Shown: piece by piece, positions 8,071-15,353 of the stretch
How positions within the stretch are numbered: position 1 is the first letter of the stretch
Layout: each line of letters starts with the position of its first letter
Assembly: GCA_016839345.1 (NCBI GenBank)
Contig: JAEOUL010000228.1
Location: 1-17,791, forward strand
Origin: Candidatus Thorarchaeota archaeon
Lineage (GTDB): Archaea; Asgardarchaeota; Thorarchaeia; Thorarchaeales; Thorarchaeaceae
DNA length: 17,791 nt
Direction: 5' to 3'
Position numbers and translations under genes: made by a program
Notes under the pieces: generated by a model
Told to the model about the DNA's origin: nothing
Seen by the model: only the letters and a program-made list of their open reading frames with translations
Databases searched by the model: none

Positions 8071-8718
8071 TCAGAATTTGTATTTTCTGACCTTATTTTC
8101 AGTAACACGCAGAGTCAGTAACAAAAAATCTGCGCCATATATACGCAAAATTTGGCCTAGATCGGCTAAAAGTCCGGGAAGCTCAATCCGCACATATTCA
8201 AAGAGTTCCTCCTCAGACTCCTGAAGCGCAGTCATCATATTTGCTATATGGGCATGCATTGCTCCTTTACTGATTCGACCAGAATCTCGAAGCATCCAGT
8301 TCTCTAGAGCACTTTGTATCTCTGCACCCACAATATCAGAATCCTCGATTACATCAGAGGTGACATGAGATCGAATTTTCTTTCCAAACTTTGGACTTAC
8401 TTTTAGACTCCCTAATGCTAATCGCATTTCATCAAGCGGAACTTGTGGATGGATTTCGTGACCTACTTCCTTTCCAACAAGAAGACGACGATATGCCTTC
8501 TTTCCATGGAGTTTTAAAGATGAAACAAAACCCTTTGCTTCCATCTCTCGAAGATGAGTTTTGAAGACCTTGTTAGGCATTAAAGATCGAGAGGCTGAGA
8601 GATTGAGATATCTCTGGTATAGTGCGTCCTCTGTTTCTACCACGGCCCACCCGAAAGAGCGCATGATGTCGAGCTCCAGTGGCGTAGGACCGTCTGTCTC
8701 GCCTCCACTCTCGGGCAA
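8071..8718 (-). CDS. Hypothetical protein with N-terminal winged-helix-like region
   Basis: This gene is not recognised as a named family. The 215-residue frame begins with a stretch (about 12-80) that reads like a winged-helix DNA-binding fold: helix PLELDIMRSFGW, then RSLMPNKVFKTHLREMEAKG as a likely recognition helix, then a basic wing (KLHGKKAYRRL). The rest is mostly helical with a hydrophobic segment near 185-205 and a lysine-rich tail. A transcription regulator is the likeliest role, by inference only. The start is uncertain. TTG 8718 keeps the whole first helix but lies only about 17 bases from a TATA-like box (8731-8739). ATG 8664 has GGAG nine bases upstream but cuts the helix. It is divergent from the unknown gene at 8827. 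Confidence 0.6.
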   Translation of the reverse strand: MPESGGETDGPTPLELDIMRSFGWAVVETEDALYQRYLNLSASRSLMPNKVFKTHLREMEAKGFVSSLKLHGKKAYRRLLVGKEVGHEIHPQVPLDEMRLALGSLKVSPKFGKKIRSHVTSDVIEDSDIVGAEIQSALENWMLRDSGRISKGAMHAHIANMMTALQESEEELFEYVRIELPGLLADLGQILRIYGADFLLLTLRVTENKVRKYKF

Positions 8719-8730
8719 TGTAATACCCCT

Positions 8731-8739
8731 ATAATATAG
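8731..8739 (-). promoter_or_regulatory. TATA-like box in the 8718/8827 divergent spacer
   Basis: CTATATTAT on the minus strand is the most TATA-like sequence in this spacer. Its distance to ATG 8664 would give a leader of about 45 bases; to TTG 8718 it is too short. Nearby on the plus strand, TTCTAAT occurs twice (around 8755-8775), which might be a weak repeat. Confidence 0.35.
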
Positions 8740-8826
8740 TCAATTATCATGAGGTTTTCTAATAAATGTTCTAATGTTTCTTATAGCACAAATCAGAAGT
8801 AGTCTCAATACTCCAGTTATTCAGCC

Positions 8827-9630
8827 ATGGAAATTGACACAGAAAGAATCTACGAATTACTTGCGACCGATCAGTCTAAAGGACTAGTGTCTATCATTAC
8901 AAAAATAATGCAAACCGAAATCCAGTCGATGAAGGACTGGGATGATTTAATCACGGTTCTTGAAGTGGGATGCCTGGAAACCTATCAGAAACATATGCTG
9001 AAAACACACCACATCATTCTGTCCATTTTTGGCATGCCAGAACTCCTAGGTGTTGACTGTAATCTTTTCACAGAGCTACGCTCAATTGAAAACCCCAAGA
9101 CAATGGAACAAGCATCAAACAGATTGTACTCTATGCTTACAGATATTGCGAGATCCCAATTCAATAACGGTGGTTCAACACTATTCTTTGATGTTGCTTT
9201 GCTCTCATCAACTCGTTCAGCAATAATCGCAGCTGACTTAATTCAGGCACGATATCGTGAAACTATACATGTCTTGAATGAGATTGACGAAATTTTACCC
9301 TCATTGACCAAGGAATGGGTTGATGTTTCTCGATTGTGGAGAACAAGTAACGGTTTTAGAATGTTGAGGGCGAAAGAAAGGGGAGTTTTGATTCATATTG
9401 AGGAATATGAAGAAATTAGAGATCTTCTCATCAAGGAATTAAAGATTGGTTCTAAGAAGATAGCCACAGAGAGTAGAAGATTAAGAAAAAAGGGATATTC
9501 AGATTATTTGCAATTCTCAAATAGGTTAGATGAGTTTGTCACTGGCCTAATTGCATCTCGTGGGATACGTGGTGAATTCGAACCCCATTTCAAGAAATGG
9601 ATCAATCACGAAGGACTAGATGATTTCTAA
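8827..9630 (+). CDS. Hypothetical helical protein
   Basis: I do not recognise this 267-residue protein. It appears soluble and almost entirely alpha-helical, with no signal peptide, membrane helix or cysteine cluster. A basic stretch, KIGSKKIATESRRLRKKGY (about 207-225), could contact nucleic acid or an acidic partner. The N-terminus MEIDTERIYELLATDQ looks like an ordinary first helix, supporting ATG 8827. A TATA-like TTATAG around 8781 would give a leader of about 17 bases with no clear ribosome site. It is divergent from the winged-helix-like gene at 8071-8718 and may share its regulation. It ends 5 bases from the convergent oxidoreductase gene. It is a real gene by length and composition; its function is unknown. 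Confidence 0.65.
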   Translation: MEIDTERIYELLATDQSKGLVSIITKIMQTEIQSMKDWDDLITVLEVGCLETYQKHMLKTHHIILSIFGMPELLGVDCNLFTELRSIENPKTMEQASNRLYSMLTDIARSQFNNGGSTLFFDVALLSSTRSAIIAADLIQARYRETIHVLNEIDEILPSLTKEWVDVSRLWRTSNGFRMLRAKERGVLIHIEEYEEIRDLLIKELKIGSKKIATESRRLRKKGYSDYLQFSNRLDEFVTGLIASRGIRGEFEPHFKKWINHEGLDDF

Positions 9631-9635
9631 AGCAT

Positions 9636-10631
9636 TCATAGTTTCTTCATAACTAATCGAGCAAATGTCTTCTGAGAATCTACGAAATCAGCACCAATTC
9701 CAGGGAACATAACCTGAAAGAAATCAAATCCTAATCCAATGAGGTATTCGAAACGTTCCAGTAGTTCTTCAGGATATCCCACCCAAGAACCAGGAGCGTT
9801 GCTTCTTGCGTATTTCAATACATCCTCCTTAGATGAACGAGCCTCTCCATAGTTGTCCTTGATGAATGCACATCGCCATTTGAGATGTTGTTCAAATTCA
9901 TCTTCGTTGTTCGTAACGAAGACTCCAGGATATCCTTGAGCAAAAAGACTCTTTCCAATTTCATCATAATTTCTTCCGACAGATTTGCAATGTTCTTTGA
10001 GTACATCCAGCTTCCTTTCGAAATCAGGTTTCAAGAATAGGTTACAGTAGTCAGCATACTTTACTACTGCTCTAAGAGTCCGCTTTTCTCCATCACCACC
10101 AATAAGAATGGGTGGATGTGGTTTCTGAACAGGTTTAGGTGCTGAAAATGCATTCTTGATAGAGTAATGTTTCCCTTTGAAGCTAGGGCGTGGCTCAGTC
10201 CATAGAAGCTTGATTATCTCCAGTGCTTCTTCCATCGCATCCATACGGTCTTGAACTTTGAGAAAGGGATATCCATAAGCTTCGTATTCGTCTTTCTTCC
10301 AACCAGCACCATATCCAAACCATAAACGACCATTTGAGATCATATCAATTGATGCGGCGATTTTTGCGAGTAATGCAGGATGACGATAGGAATTACAGGT
10401 CACTAATGTCCCCAAACGAATCTTCTTTGTAGTAGCAGCTAGTGCAGCAAGGAGTGTCCAGGCATCCAAACAGTTCTGCTGCTCAGACTTCTCATTCAAG
10501 AACAAGTGATCACTGCACCAGAATGATTCGTACCCAAGTTTCTCAGCCTCGGTAGCGATGTTCAATGAGGTTTCATAATCGTACCCCAATTGAGGTTCTA
10601 TATGAACACCGAATTTCACCTTCATCTTCAT
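9636..10631 (-). CDS. LLM-class (luciferase-like) flavin/F420-dependent oxidoreductase
   Basis: This 331-residue member of the bacterial-luciferase-like TIM-barrel family starts with the usual strand KVKFGVHIEPQ. It shows GYESFWCSDHLF (SDH at about 40-42), SNGRLWFGYGAGWKKDEYEAYG (GxGAGW near 106-111) and PHPPILIGGDGEKRTLR. These enzymes use F420 or FMN to reduce or oxidise a substrate; in archaea F420 is common. The substrate cannot be told. The frame stays open upstream to 10709, but ATG 10631 has GGAG about 7 bases before it (GCGGAGTGAAGTG), and a TATA-like GTATTATC at 10667-10674 lies 39 bases ahead. The extra N-terminal 26 residues are therefore not expected. It is divergent from the TPR gene and convergent with the unknown gene ending at 9630. 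Confidence 0.9.
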   Translation of the reverse strand: MKMKVKFGVHIEPQLGYDYETSLNIATEAEKLGYESFWCSDHLFLNEKSEQQNCLDAWTLLAALAATTKKIRLGTLVTCNSYRHPALLAKIAASIDMISNGRLWFGYGAGWKKDEYEAYGYPFLKVQDRMDAMEEALEIIKLLWTEPRPSFKGKHYSIKNAFSAPKPVQKPHPPILIGGDGEKRTLRAVVKYADYCNLFLKPDFERKLDVLKEHCKSVGRNYDEIGKSLFAQGYPGVFVTNNEDEFEQHLKWRCAFIKDNYGEARSSKEDVLKYARSNAPGSWVGYPEELLERFEYLIGLGFDFFQVMFPGIGADFVDSQKTFARLVMKKL

Positions 10632-10692
10632 CACTTCACTCCGCATTCGTAGTAGAACAAACGATAAGATAATACTAATGAGCGACGCAGAT

Positions 10693-10701
10693 TCATATAA
10701 C
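10693..10701 (+). promoter_or_regulatory. TATA-like box for the TPR gene
   Basis: TCATATAAC is centred 21 bases before ATG 10718 and 30 bases before the in-frame GTG 10727. Either could be a leaderless start; the spacing slightly favours the GTG. Confidence 0.4.
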
Positions 10702-10717
10702 ACTGTCAATCTAGGGA

Positions 10718-11539
10718 ATGGTCACTGTGTCTTCTGACGAAAAGGATATAGAGAGGCTTATTGAGAGCCTAGCAGTTACACCCAATGATGCTGAAAAATG
10801 GCATGCTCTTGGTGTAGCATACTTGGCATTAAGAGAGGGAGACAAGGCAGAAGATGCACTCATTCGTTGCCTTAAGATAGACAAGAATCATGCATTTGCT
10901 CATGGCGATTTAGGTTGGCTCTACATCCTGTGGAGAAAGAACAAGCAGGCTATCAAACATCTTAAGAAATCTGTTGAGCTAGAACCGGGTAACTTCGAGT
11001 ATTGGTCATACTTGGGACTTGCTTTTTTTCAGAAGCGTAAATTCGATGACGCAGTTGAAGCATTCGACCATTGTCTAGCAATTAATCCTAACTACTATGA
11101 TGGTGTTGTTTCACTTGGAATGACCTATGTTGAGATGAAGCTGTGGGAGAAAGCACTTGACACATTGAAGCAGGCAGAGAAGTTGGTGCCCAACAATCAC
11201 CGTGTTCAAACAGCTATCGCAAAAGCTCTAAGACAACTTAACAGAAAAGATGAACTAGAACAACTATACCTCAGAATGCATCAACTATTTCCTGAGGATC
11301 ACACTATAGCTATGTATCTGGGTCAAATAACATTTGATAGTGGTAGAATAAAGGAGGGTCTGGCATATTTCAAGAAGGCTGTTGAGATTAACTCGGAATC
11401 TCTCATAGGATGGATGATTCTTGCAGAGGCATTTGAAAAAGTTGGAAGAGAGGAAGAAGCAAGAGCTGCCCATGCTAAACATAGGGAGATTCAAGACAGA
11501 ATCAGGCGGGATAAAACAGGATTGATTGGACAGCCGTAA
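10718..11539 (+). CDS. Tetratricopeptide (TPR) repeat protein
   Basis: This 273-residue protein is built of about seven 34-residue TPR units. Clear examples are the one ending in IKHLKKSVELEPGNFEYW and the next ending in FDHCLAINPNYYDG, with the W-LG-Y/A-F-A-P pattern. TPR arrays form a curved helical scaffold for protein partners and have no catalysis of their own. There is no signal peptide or membrane helix, so it is cytoplasmic. The start is ATG 10718 or GTG 10727 (leaderless). It is divergent from the LLM-family oxidoreductase, sharing an 86-base spacer, and the small membrane-protein gene converges on it 28 bases after its stop. Its partner and process are unknown; the repeat class is firm. 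Confidence 0.9.
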   Translation: MVTVSSDEKDIERLIESLAVTPNDAEKWHALGVAYLALREGDKAEDALIRCLKIDKNHAFAHGDLGWLYILWRKNKQAIKHLKKSVELEPGNFEYWSYLGLAFFQKRKFDDAVEAFDHCLAINPNYYDGVVSLGMTYVEMKLWEKALDTLKQAEKLVPNNHRVQTAIAKALRQLNRKDELEQLYLRMHQLFPEDHTIAMYLGQITFDSGRIKEGLAYFKKAVEINSESLIGWMILAEAFEKVGREEEARAAHAKHREIQDRIRRDKTGLIGQP

Positions 11540-11567
11540 ACGGAAAAATGATGCAGTAGTAAAGGAA

Positions 11568-11879
11568 TCAAATCATAAAGAATGAGAAACAGTTTAACAA
11601 ACCCAGGATTAAATTCACTAAGAATGCAATGAAAAGGAGTACACTAAATACTGAGATCACTTCAAAATTCCGATAAATAGCTCTACCAAATCTAATACTT
11701 CTTCTCATTACTATACTTGTCAATGTCGCTCTCGCTTTGTCATGAAAATCAATGTCACATGCCCTTAGTGTAGAATAGCGTGTAAGACAATGCCAGACTG
11801 CCTGACCATACCTTGGCCATCTCATGTACATAAGGATGATAATTACCAGTTCGATTATCGCAATTATGCAACCATCCAT
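11568..11879 (-). CDS. Small membrane protein, hypothetical
   Basis: This 103-residue protein has one hydrophobic stretch at about 4-18 (CIIAIIELVIIILMY) and a longer one at about 73-99. They are separated by a basic, probably cytoplasmic, segment rich in Arg that includes RACDIDFHDKARATLTSIVMRR. I do not recognise the family. ATG 11879 lies 12 bases after the stop of the cysteine desulfurase, and GGATGAAGTGAT just before it can serve as a ribosome site, so the two are probably co-transcribed. The last residues are almost all hydrophobic. Functional linkage to cysteine desulfurase is an inference from position only. Confidence 0.55.
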   Translation of the reverse strand: MDGCIIAIIELVIIILMYMRWPRYGQAVWHCLTRYSTLRACDIDFHDKARATLTSIVMRRSIRFGRAIYRNFEVISVFSVLLFIAFLVNLILGLLNCFSFFMI

Positions 11880-11891
11880 ATGAACATCACT

Positions 11892-13103
11892 TCATCCTAG
11901 TTTTGCAATAGATTCTGCAGCTTCTACAAGAGTTTCAACTTCCTCTTGTGTATTATAAAGATAAAGTGAAGCTCTCACACTTCCATCAATTCCATTTGCG
12001 TCGAACCATGAATGCACGCAGTGTTGACCGGATCGTACCATTAGGTTATAGTTCCGATTCATAATCATTGCAACATCGTGGTACTGTACCCCTTCGATTT
12101 TGAAAGAAGTGATTCCTCGACGCTCCAACGGATCATTAACACCTATTATGGACGCTCCTTCAATCTGCACTAAACCTTCATGCACTATCTGATTAAGATT
12201 AGTTTCATGCCGCTCGATGTTTCTCAGTCCAACTGATTTCAGATAGCGTGCGGCTGCTGCAAGTCCTAGTTCTCCTGCATAATTCTGGAGTCCTGCTTCA
12301 TACTTTTGAGGAGGTTCTAGAAACTCATGGTCTTCGAGTGTACTCCAATCTACAGTTTCTCCGCCAACGATAAATGGATTCATTCTTTCATAGTTATCCC
12401 ACTTCACATAGAGAATACCTGTACCTGTTGGGCCCAGCATCTTATGACCAGAGAATGCAAGAAAATCTACATCAAGTTTTGCTACGTTCAATTCATGATG
12501 TGGAGCTGTTTGAGCAGCATCAAGCAATACAAGAGTACCATTATCATGAGCTGAATCAATGATTTCTTCAACTGGAAGAGAATAACCATCAAGGTTGGAA
12601 GTCCAAACAAACGAGATAAGCTTCACATCCGGAGTCAATACGTTCTGAAAAGATTCCATACTAAAGCTATGATTCGGTTTAGACCTAACAGCGACATGTT
12701 TGACATCCTTCCTCTTTGTAATCATTTGACATGTAACCAGACTCGAATTATGTTCTCTGTCAGTTGTGAGGATAGTATCACCCGAATTTAGCTGTAAGGA
12801 ATTTACAACAAGATTGAGACCTTCAGTAGTGTTTCGAGTAAAAATAATTTCTTCAGACTTCTTTGCTCCAATGAATGACTTCATGGTATTCCTGGCTTTG
12901 ATTCGAGCTTCCTCAACTTCATGGCTGAGCCTATGAACACTTCTTCCTGCACATGCTGGGAATCTCTCATAATATTCTAGGATTGCATCAATAACTTGTC
13001 GAGGTTTGAGGGACATACAGGCTGAATCCAAATAGCGGATTGGTTTTCCTTTGATCTCTCTATCCAATATCGGAAAATCACGCCTGATTTTTTCTGAATC
13101 CAT
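11892..13103 (-). CDS. Cysteine desulfurase, SufS/CsdA type (class V aminotransferase fold)
   Basis: This 403-residue PLP enzyme is close to the length of SufS. The PLP-binding lysine is K221 in FSGHKMLGPTGTG. The catalytic cysteine is C362 in VRSGQHCVHSWF, matching the RxGxHC loop of group II desulfurases. The N-terminus (RYLDSACMSLKP) and the VHRLSHEVEEAR segment also match. It should convert L-cysteine to alanine and hold the sulfur as a persulfide for iron-sulfur clusters, tRNA thiolation or other sulfur uses. No SufB/C/D, SufU or scaffold gene is next to it. It is divergent from a flavodoxin gene, and the minus-strand box GCTTATTA (13128-13135) is about 28 bases before ATG 13103, suggesting a leaderless message. 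It is followed by a small membrane protein. Confidence 0.94.
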   Translation of the reverse strand: MDSEKIRRDFPILDREIKGKPIRYLDSACMSLKPRQVIDAILEYYERFPACAGRSVHRLSHEVEEARIKARNTMKSFIGAKKSEEIIFTRNTTEGLNLVVNSLQLNSGDTILTTDREHNSSLVTCQMITKRKDVKHVAVRSKPNHSFSMESFQNVLTPDVKLISFVWTSNLDGYSLPVEEIIDSAHDNGTLVLLDAAQTAPHHELNVAKLDVDFLAFSGHKMLGPTGTGILYVKWDNYERMNPFIVGGETVDWSTLEDHEFLEPPQKYEAGLQNYAGELGLAAAARYLKSVGLRNIERHETNLNQIVHEGLVQIEGASIIGVNDPLERRGITSFKIEGVQYHDVAMIMNRNYNLMVRSGQHCVHSWFDANGIDGSVRASLYLYNTQEEVETLVEAAESIAKLG

Positions 13104-13128
13104 AACGACAACTACTGATTACGTGACT

Positions 13129-13147
13129 AATAAGCATCCGGCTTATT
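13129..13147. promoter_or_regulatory. Inverted repeat in the desulfurase-flavodoxin spacer
   Basis: AATAAGC (13129-13135) and GCTTATT (13141-13147) form a perfect 7-base inverted repeat around ATCCG. The left arm overlaps the TATA-like box predicted for the cysteine desulfurase on the minus strand. Binding here could block or tune the divergent promoters; this is inference. Confidence 0.4.
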
Positions 13148-13224
13148 GACCACACCATCAAATTTGAAGCAACTCTTATCTGGAGGGCTACAGTCCATAT
13201 TGAAGATATTGGGTGATAGAAAGG

Positions 13225-13731
13225 ATGAAAATTCTTGTTACGTACAGAAGCGTGACCGGGAATACGAAGAAGATTGCTGAGGCTATCTTTGGTGAGATTG
13301 AAGGAGAGAAAGAGCTCAAATCATTTCGAGAGGTTGAATCTCTAGATGAATATGACTTTGTATTTGTTGGATGTCCTATTGAGAAATTTGGAGCAGGTGA
13401 GGCGTCAAAGAAGTGGATGAATGAACATATCAAGGGAAAGAGAGTTGGTCTATTTTGCACTCATGGTGCTCCAGAAACAGCACCTACTGTGCCTCCATGG
13501 CTTGAATCTCTGAAAGCTACAACCATTGATTCAGGAGCGGATATTATTAGCTTCTTTAATTGTCAAGGCGAGCTGAGTCAGAAAGTTCTTGATATGATGC
13601 TAGCAGATGAAAACCCCTATGTAAGGAAACTGGCTAGTTTTGGTCGTGATGGAACCCTCGGGCAACCCGATGAGTCCAGGGTTGACAAAGCTCGAGAGTT
13701 TGCTAGGGAAACAATGAAGAAAATCAGATGA
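13225..13731 (+). CDS. Flavodoxin family protein
   Basis: This 168-residue protein begins MKILVTYRSVTGNTKKIAEAI. The SVTGNT loop (9-14) is the FMN-phosphate loop of flavodoxins, and YDFVFVGCPI and GKRVGLFCTHGAP are the next strands and flavin-contact loops. It should bind FMN and carry one or two electrons in the cytoplasm. The start is fixed by GGTGAT at 13212-13217, seven bases before ATG 13225; the GTG at 13213 lies inside this site. TCTTATC at 13174-13180 is a possible TATA box. It is first of three genes: a DUF2892 gene follows 9 bases later, then a methyltransferase-like membrane protein. It is divergent from cysteine desulfurase. The electron partner is unknown. Confidence 0.88.
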   Translation: MKILVTYRSVTGNTKKIAEAIFGEIEGEKELKSFREVESLDEYDFVFVGCPIEKFGAGEASKKWMNEHIKGKRVGLFCTHGAPETAPTVPPWLESLKATTIDSGADIISFFNCQGELSQKVLDMMLADENPYVRKLASFGRDGTLGQPDESRVDKAREFARETMKKIR

Positions 13732-13740
13732 GGTGTATAC

Positions 13741-13941
13741 ATGTACTTAGAGAATGCTAGAGCTCTTGTTCAGGGTAGCTTTGTACTAATCTTCATTGCT
13801 GTTGCATATTTCATTAATTTAGAGATTGGATTGATTCTTGCAGGAATCCAAGGATTTCTCATAGTTCAATCGAGCTTTACTAACTGGTGCGTTCCAGATC
13901 CCCTGTTGAAGAGAATTGGATTGAAGAGGAGGTGTGATTGA
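13741..13941 (+). CDS. DUF2892 (YgaP-type) small membrane protein
   Basis: This 66-residue protein has two membrane helices (about 9-25 and 29-46). They are followed by the family's C-terminal signature: a Cys with Pro two residues on, then LL, a Leu-Gly pair and a final Cys (WCVPDPLLKRIGLKRRC; Cys at about 49 and 65). DUF2892 segments occur alone or fused to rhodanese sulfur-transfer domains, and the two conserved cysteines are plausible sulfur or redox sites. GAGGTG at 13730-13735 is the ribosome site and overlaps the flavodoxin stop. The gene therefore sits in a flavodoxin-DUF2892-methyltransferase operon. The family is fairly firm; the role is inferred. Confidence 0.78.
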   Translation: MYLENARALVQGSFVLIFIAVAYFINLEIGLILAGIQGFLIVQSSFTNWCVPDPLLKRIGLKRRCD

Positions 13942-13945
13942 GAAA

Positions 13946-14461
13946 GTGGGAACTCTACGATACATCAAGGGATTCGTGTTAGAGCCTTTTCTTGGAATCT
14001 TTGTTGTTCCATTCATACTTCTTCTTTTTTCTGGATACAATCCGGTATGGAATCAACCGCTACCACTTAACATTGTATTGACAGGTATTGCAACCCTCTT
14101 TCTCGCGATTGGGTCCATCCTGGTATTTGTGACAACATACCATTTCGCGAAGTATGGTGAAGGCTCAGCAGCACCATGGGACCCTCCAGTGAAGCTTGTA
14201 GTCCAAGGATTCTATCAATATACTAGGAATCCAATGGTACTCGGCGTGCTCTTCACTGTGCTTGGAGAATCTATTCTCTTTGAGTCCCTTCCGCTTCTTC
14301 TTTTGTTTATTGTACTATGGATTGGAAATCACATTCTATTCGTAAAGGGGGAGGAACCTGAGTTGACAAGTAAATTCGGTGATCAGTACACCACATACGT
14401 TAAGAATGTCCCTCGTTGGATTCCCCGAAGAAATCCTTGGAAACCAGATTCGGAAAACTAA
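13946..14461 (+). CDS. Isoprenylcysteine methyltransferase-like (ICMT/PEMT) membrane protein
   Basis: This 171-residue protein has about four hydrophobic helices. It carries the C-terminal SAM-binding signature of the ICMT/PEMT family: YTRNPMVLGVLF (RNP at 94-96), and later a paired-Glu helix GEEPELTSKFGDQYTTYVK (136-139 EEPE) before VPRWIPR. Such enzymes methylate lipid-linked or membrane-embedded substrates, and the exact substrate differs between members. GGAGGTG at 13928-13934 is the ribosome site, with GTG 13946 the better start; GTG 13934 is too close to it. The gene begins only 4 bases after the DUF2892 stop. Its 3' end overlaps by 4 bases the stop of a convergent small zinc-finger-like gene. 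The family call is good; the substrate is unknown. Confidence 0.85.
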   Translation: MGTLRYIKGFVLEPFLGIFVVPFILLLFSGYNPVWNQPLPLNIVLTGIATLFLAIGSILVFVTTYHFAKYGEGSAAPWDPPVKLVVQGFYQYTRNPMVLGVLFTVLGESILFESLPLLLLFIVLWIGNHILFVKGEEPELTSKFGDQYTTYVKNVPRWIPRRNPWKPDSEN

Positions 14462-14679
14462 TGAGCGTCGCTAGGAGGTACCCATTTCTCAACATAGGCT
14501 TTCATGCACTTTTCAGTACAAAACTGGTACTCTCTATGGTCTAAGACAGTTTGGAAATTTCCGCCAGGCTTCATTTTAGAATTGCACTCATCGCATAGAA
14601 AATCAAGCTGAGTACTCCAGATGCAGTGGTCCATGATGGCCTTTCCTATTTTCTTGATCTTGATTTTCTTTTCAACCAT
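14458..14679 (-). CDS. Small four-cysteine zinc-finger-like protein
   Basis: This 73-residue basic protein has a C-x2-C pair (C29, C32) and a C-x3-C pair (C54, C58) separated by 21 residues, plus a lone C19. The arrangement FLCDECNSKM then YQFCTEKCMKAY resembles TRASH or similar treble-clef zinc or metal-binding folds, often found in metal sensors and nucleic-acid-binding proteins. This is pattern-based and weaker than a family match. ATG 14679 has AGAGGA just upstream on this strand, inside an inverted repeat. Its stop overlaps the ICMT-like gene by 4 bases, head-on. It is divergent from the DUF4760-like gene. Confidence 0.65.
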   Translation of the reverse strand: MVEKKIKIKKIGKAIMDHCIWSTQLDFLCDECNSKMKPGGNFQTVLDHREYQFCTEKCMKAYVEKWVPPSDAH

Positions 14680-14687
14680 TGTAGTTC

Positions 14688-14761
14688 CTCTGAATCATCA
14701 ATAGTCGATTTTATGGATACTATCCTGATAAATTCATTCTTTCAATACTTATGATTCAGAG
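14688..14761. promoter_or_regulatory. 11-base inverted repeat in the 14679/14795 divergent spacer
   Basis: CTCTGAATCAT (14688-14698) is the exact reverse complement of ATGATTCAGAG (14751-14761), with 52 bases between. Read from each gene, the same ATGATTCAGAG lies upstream, 9 bases before the zinc-protein ATG (where AGAGG can act as ribosome site) and 34 bases before GTG 14795. It could be a shared two-site operator or an RNA element; this is inference. Confidence 0.45.
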
Positions 14762-14794
14762 AATTTTAATGCTGGTTCACTAGAGGATAACAGG

Positions 14795-15343
14795 GTGTTC
14801 GAAGTGCAGATTGATTTGACACCATTAACCACAATAGTCGGATTAGGTAGTGTGATTATTGGTATAATAGCCACACTTCATTCAATAAGACGTTTCACAA
14901 GAGCTAGGAAACTTGGTATTTTCCTTGAATTCCACAAATTGCTCTATGACAAAGAGTTTGTAAAAGAGATGAACGAAATCCAGACCTGGAGTTGGGATGA
15001 TGTCGAAGATTTCTTTGTGAAATATGGTCCAGAACCCAACCCAGAAGATTTTGCAAAATACATTCGAGTTGGATCATATTTTGATGGGCTAGCCACACTT
15101 GTACAGAGGAAATTCATAGATGATAATTTCATTCCTGAAACAACTGCCATAGCGCTTATCGGCTTTTGGGAAAAATTTGAACCAACTGCTGACGATCTTG
15201 CATTAGTATTCAGACGCCCACAATGTTGGGACTCCATAAAGTACCTTTACAATAAGCTCCAGAAGATTGACTACCAATACGATAGAAACCATTATGAAAA
15301 GCGGATTGAAGAGGAAGCGAAAAGAACAGAAAACACTTCGTAG
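14795..15343 (+). CDS. DUF4760-like membrane-anchored protein
   Basis: This 182-residue protein has one N-terminal membrane helix (about 9-29, TTIVGLGSVIIGIIATLHSI), a basic stop-transfer segment (RRFTRARK), then a soluble acidic, aromatic-rich region to the end. The layout resembles DUF4760-type proteins of unknown function; I hold this lightly. The tail is strongly charged (KRIEEEAKRTENTS). The start is GTG 14795 with AGAGGAT upstream; GTG 14804 with GGGTG is also possible. It is divergent from the zinc-finger-like gene, with the inverted repeat between, and convergent with the radical SAM gene after a 10-base gap. No catalytic motif is seen. Confidence 0.65.
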   Translation: MFEVQIDLTPLTTIVGLGSVIIGIIATLHSIRRFTRARKLGIFLEFHKLLYDKEFVKEMNEIQTWSWDDVEDFFVKYGPEPNPEDFAKYIRVGSYFDGLATLVQRKFIDDNFIPETTAIALIGFWEKFEPTADDLALVFRRPQCWDSIKYLYNKLQKIDYQYDRNHYEKRIEEEAKRTENTS

Positions 15344-15353
15344 TATAGTAAAT

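Noticed and set aside
10632..10709. N-terminal hydrophobic extension of the LLM oxidoreductase
   Set aside because: It could be read as a signal peptide, but the family is cytoplasmic, a ribosome site sits before ATG 10631 and the likely promoter lies inside the extension.
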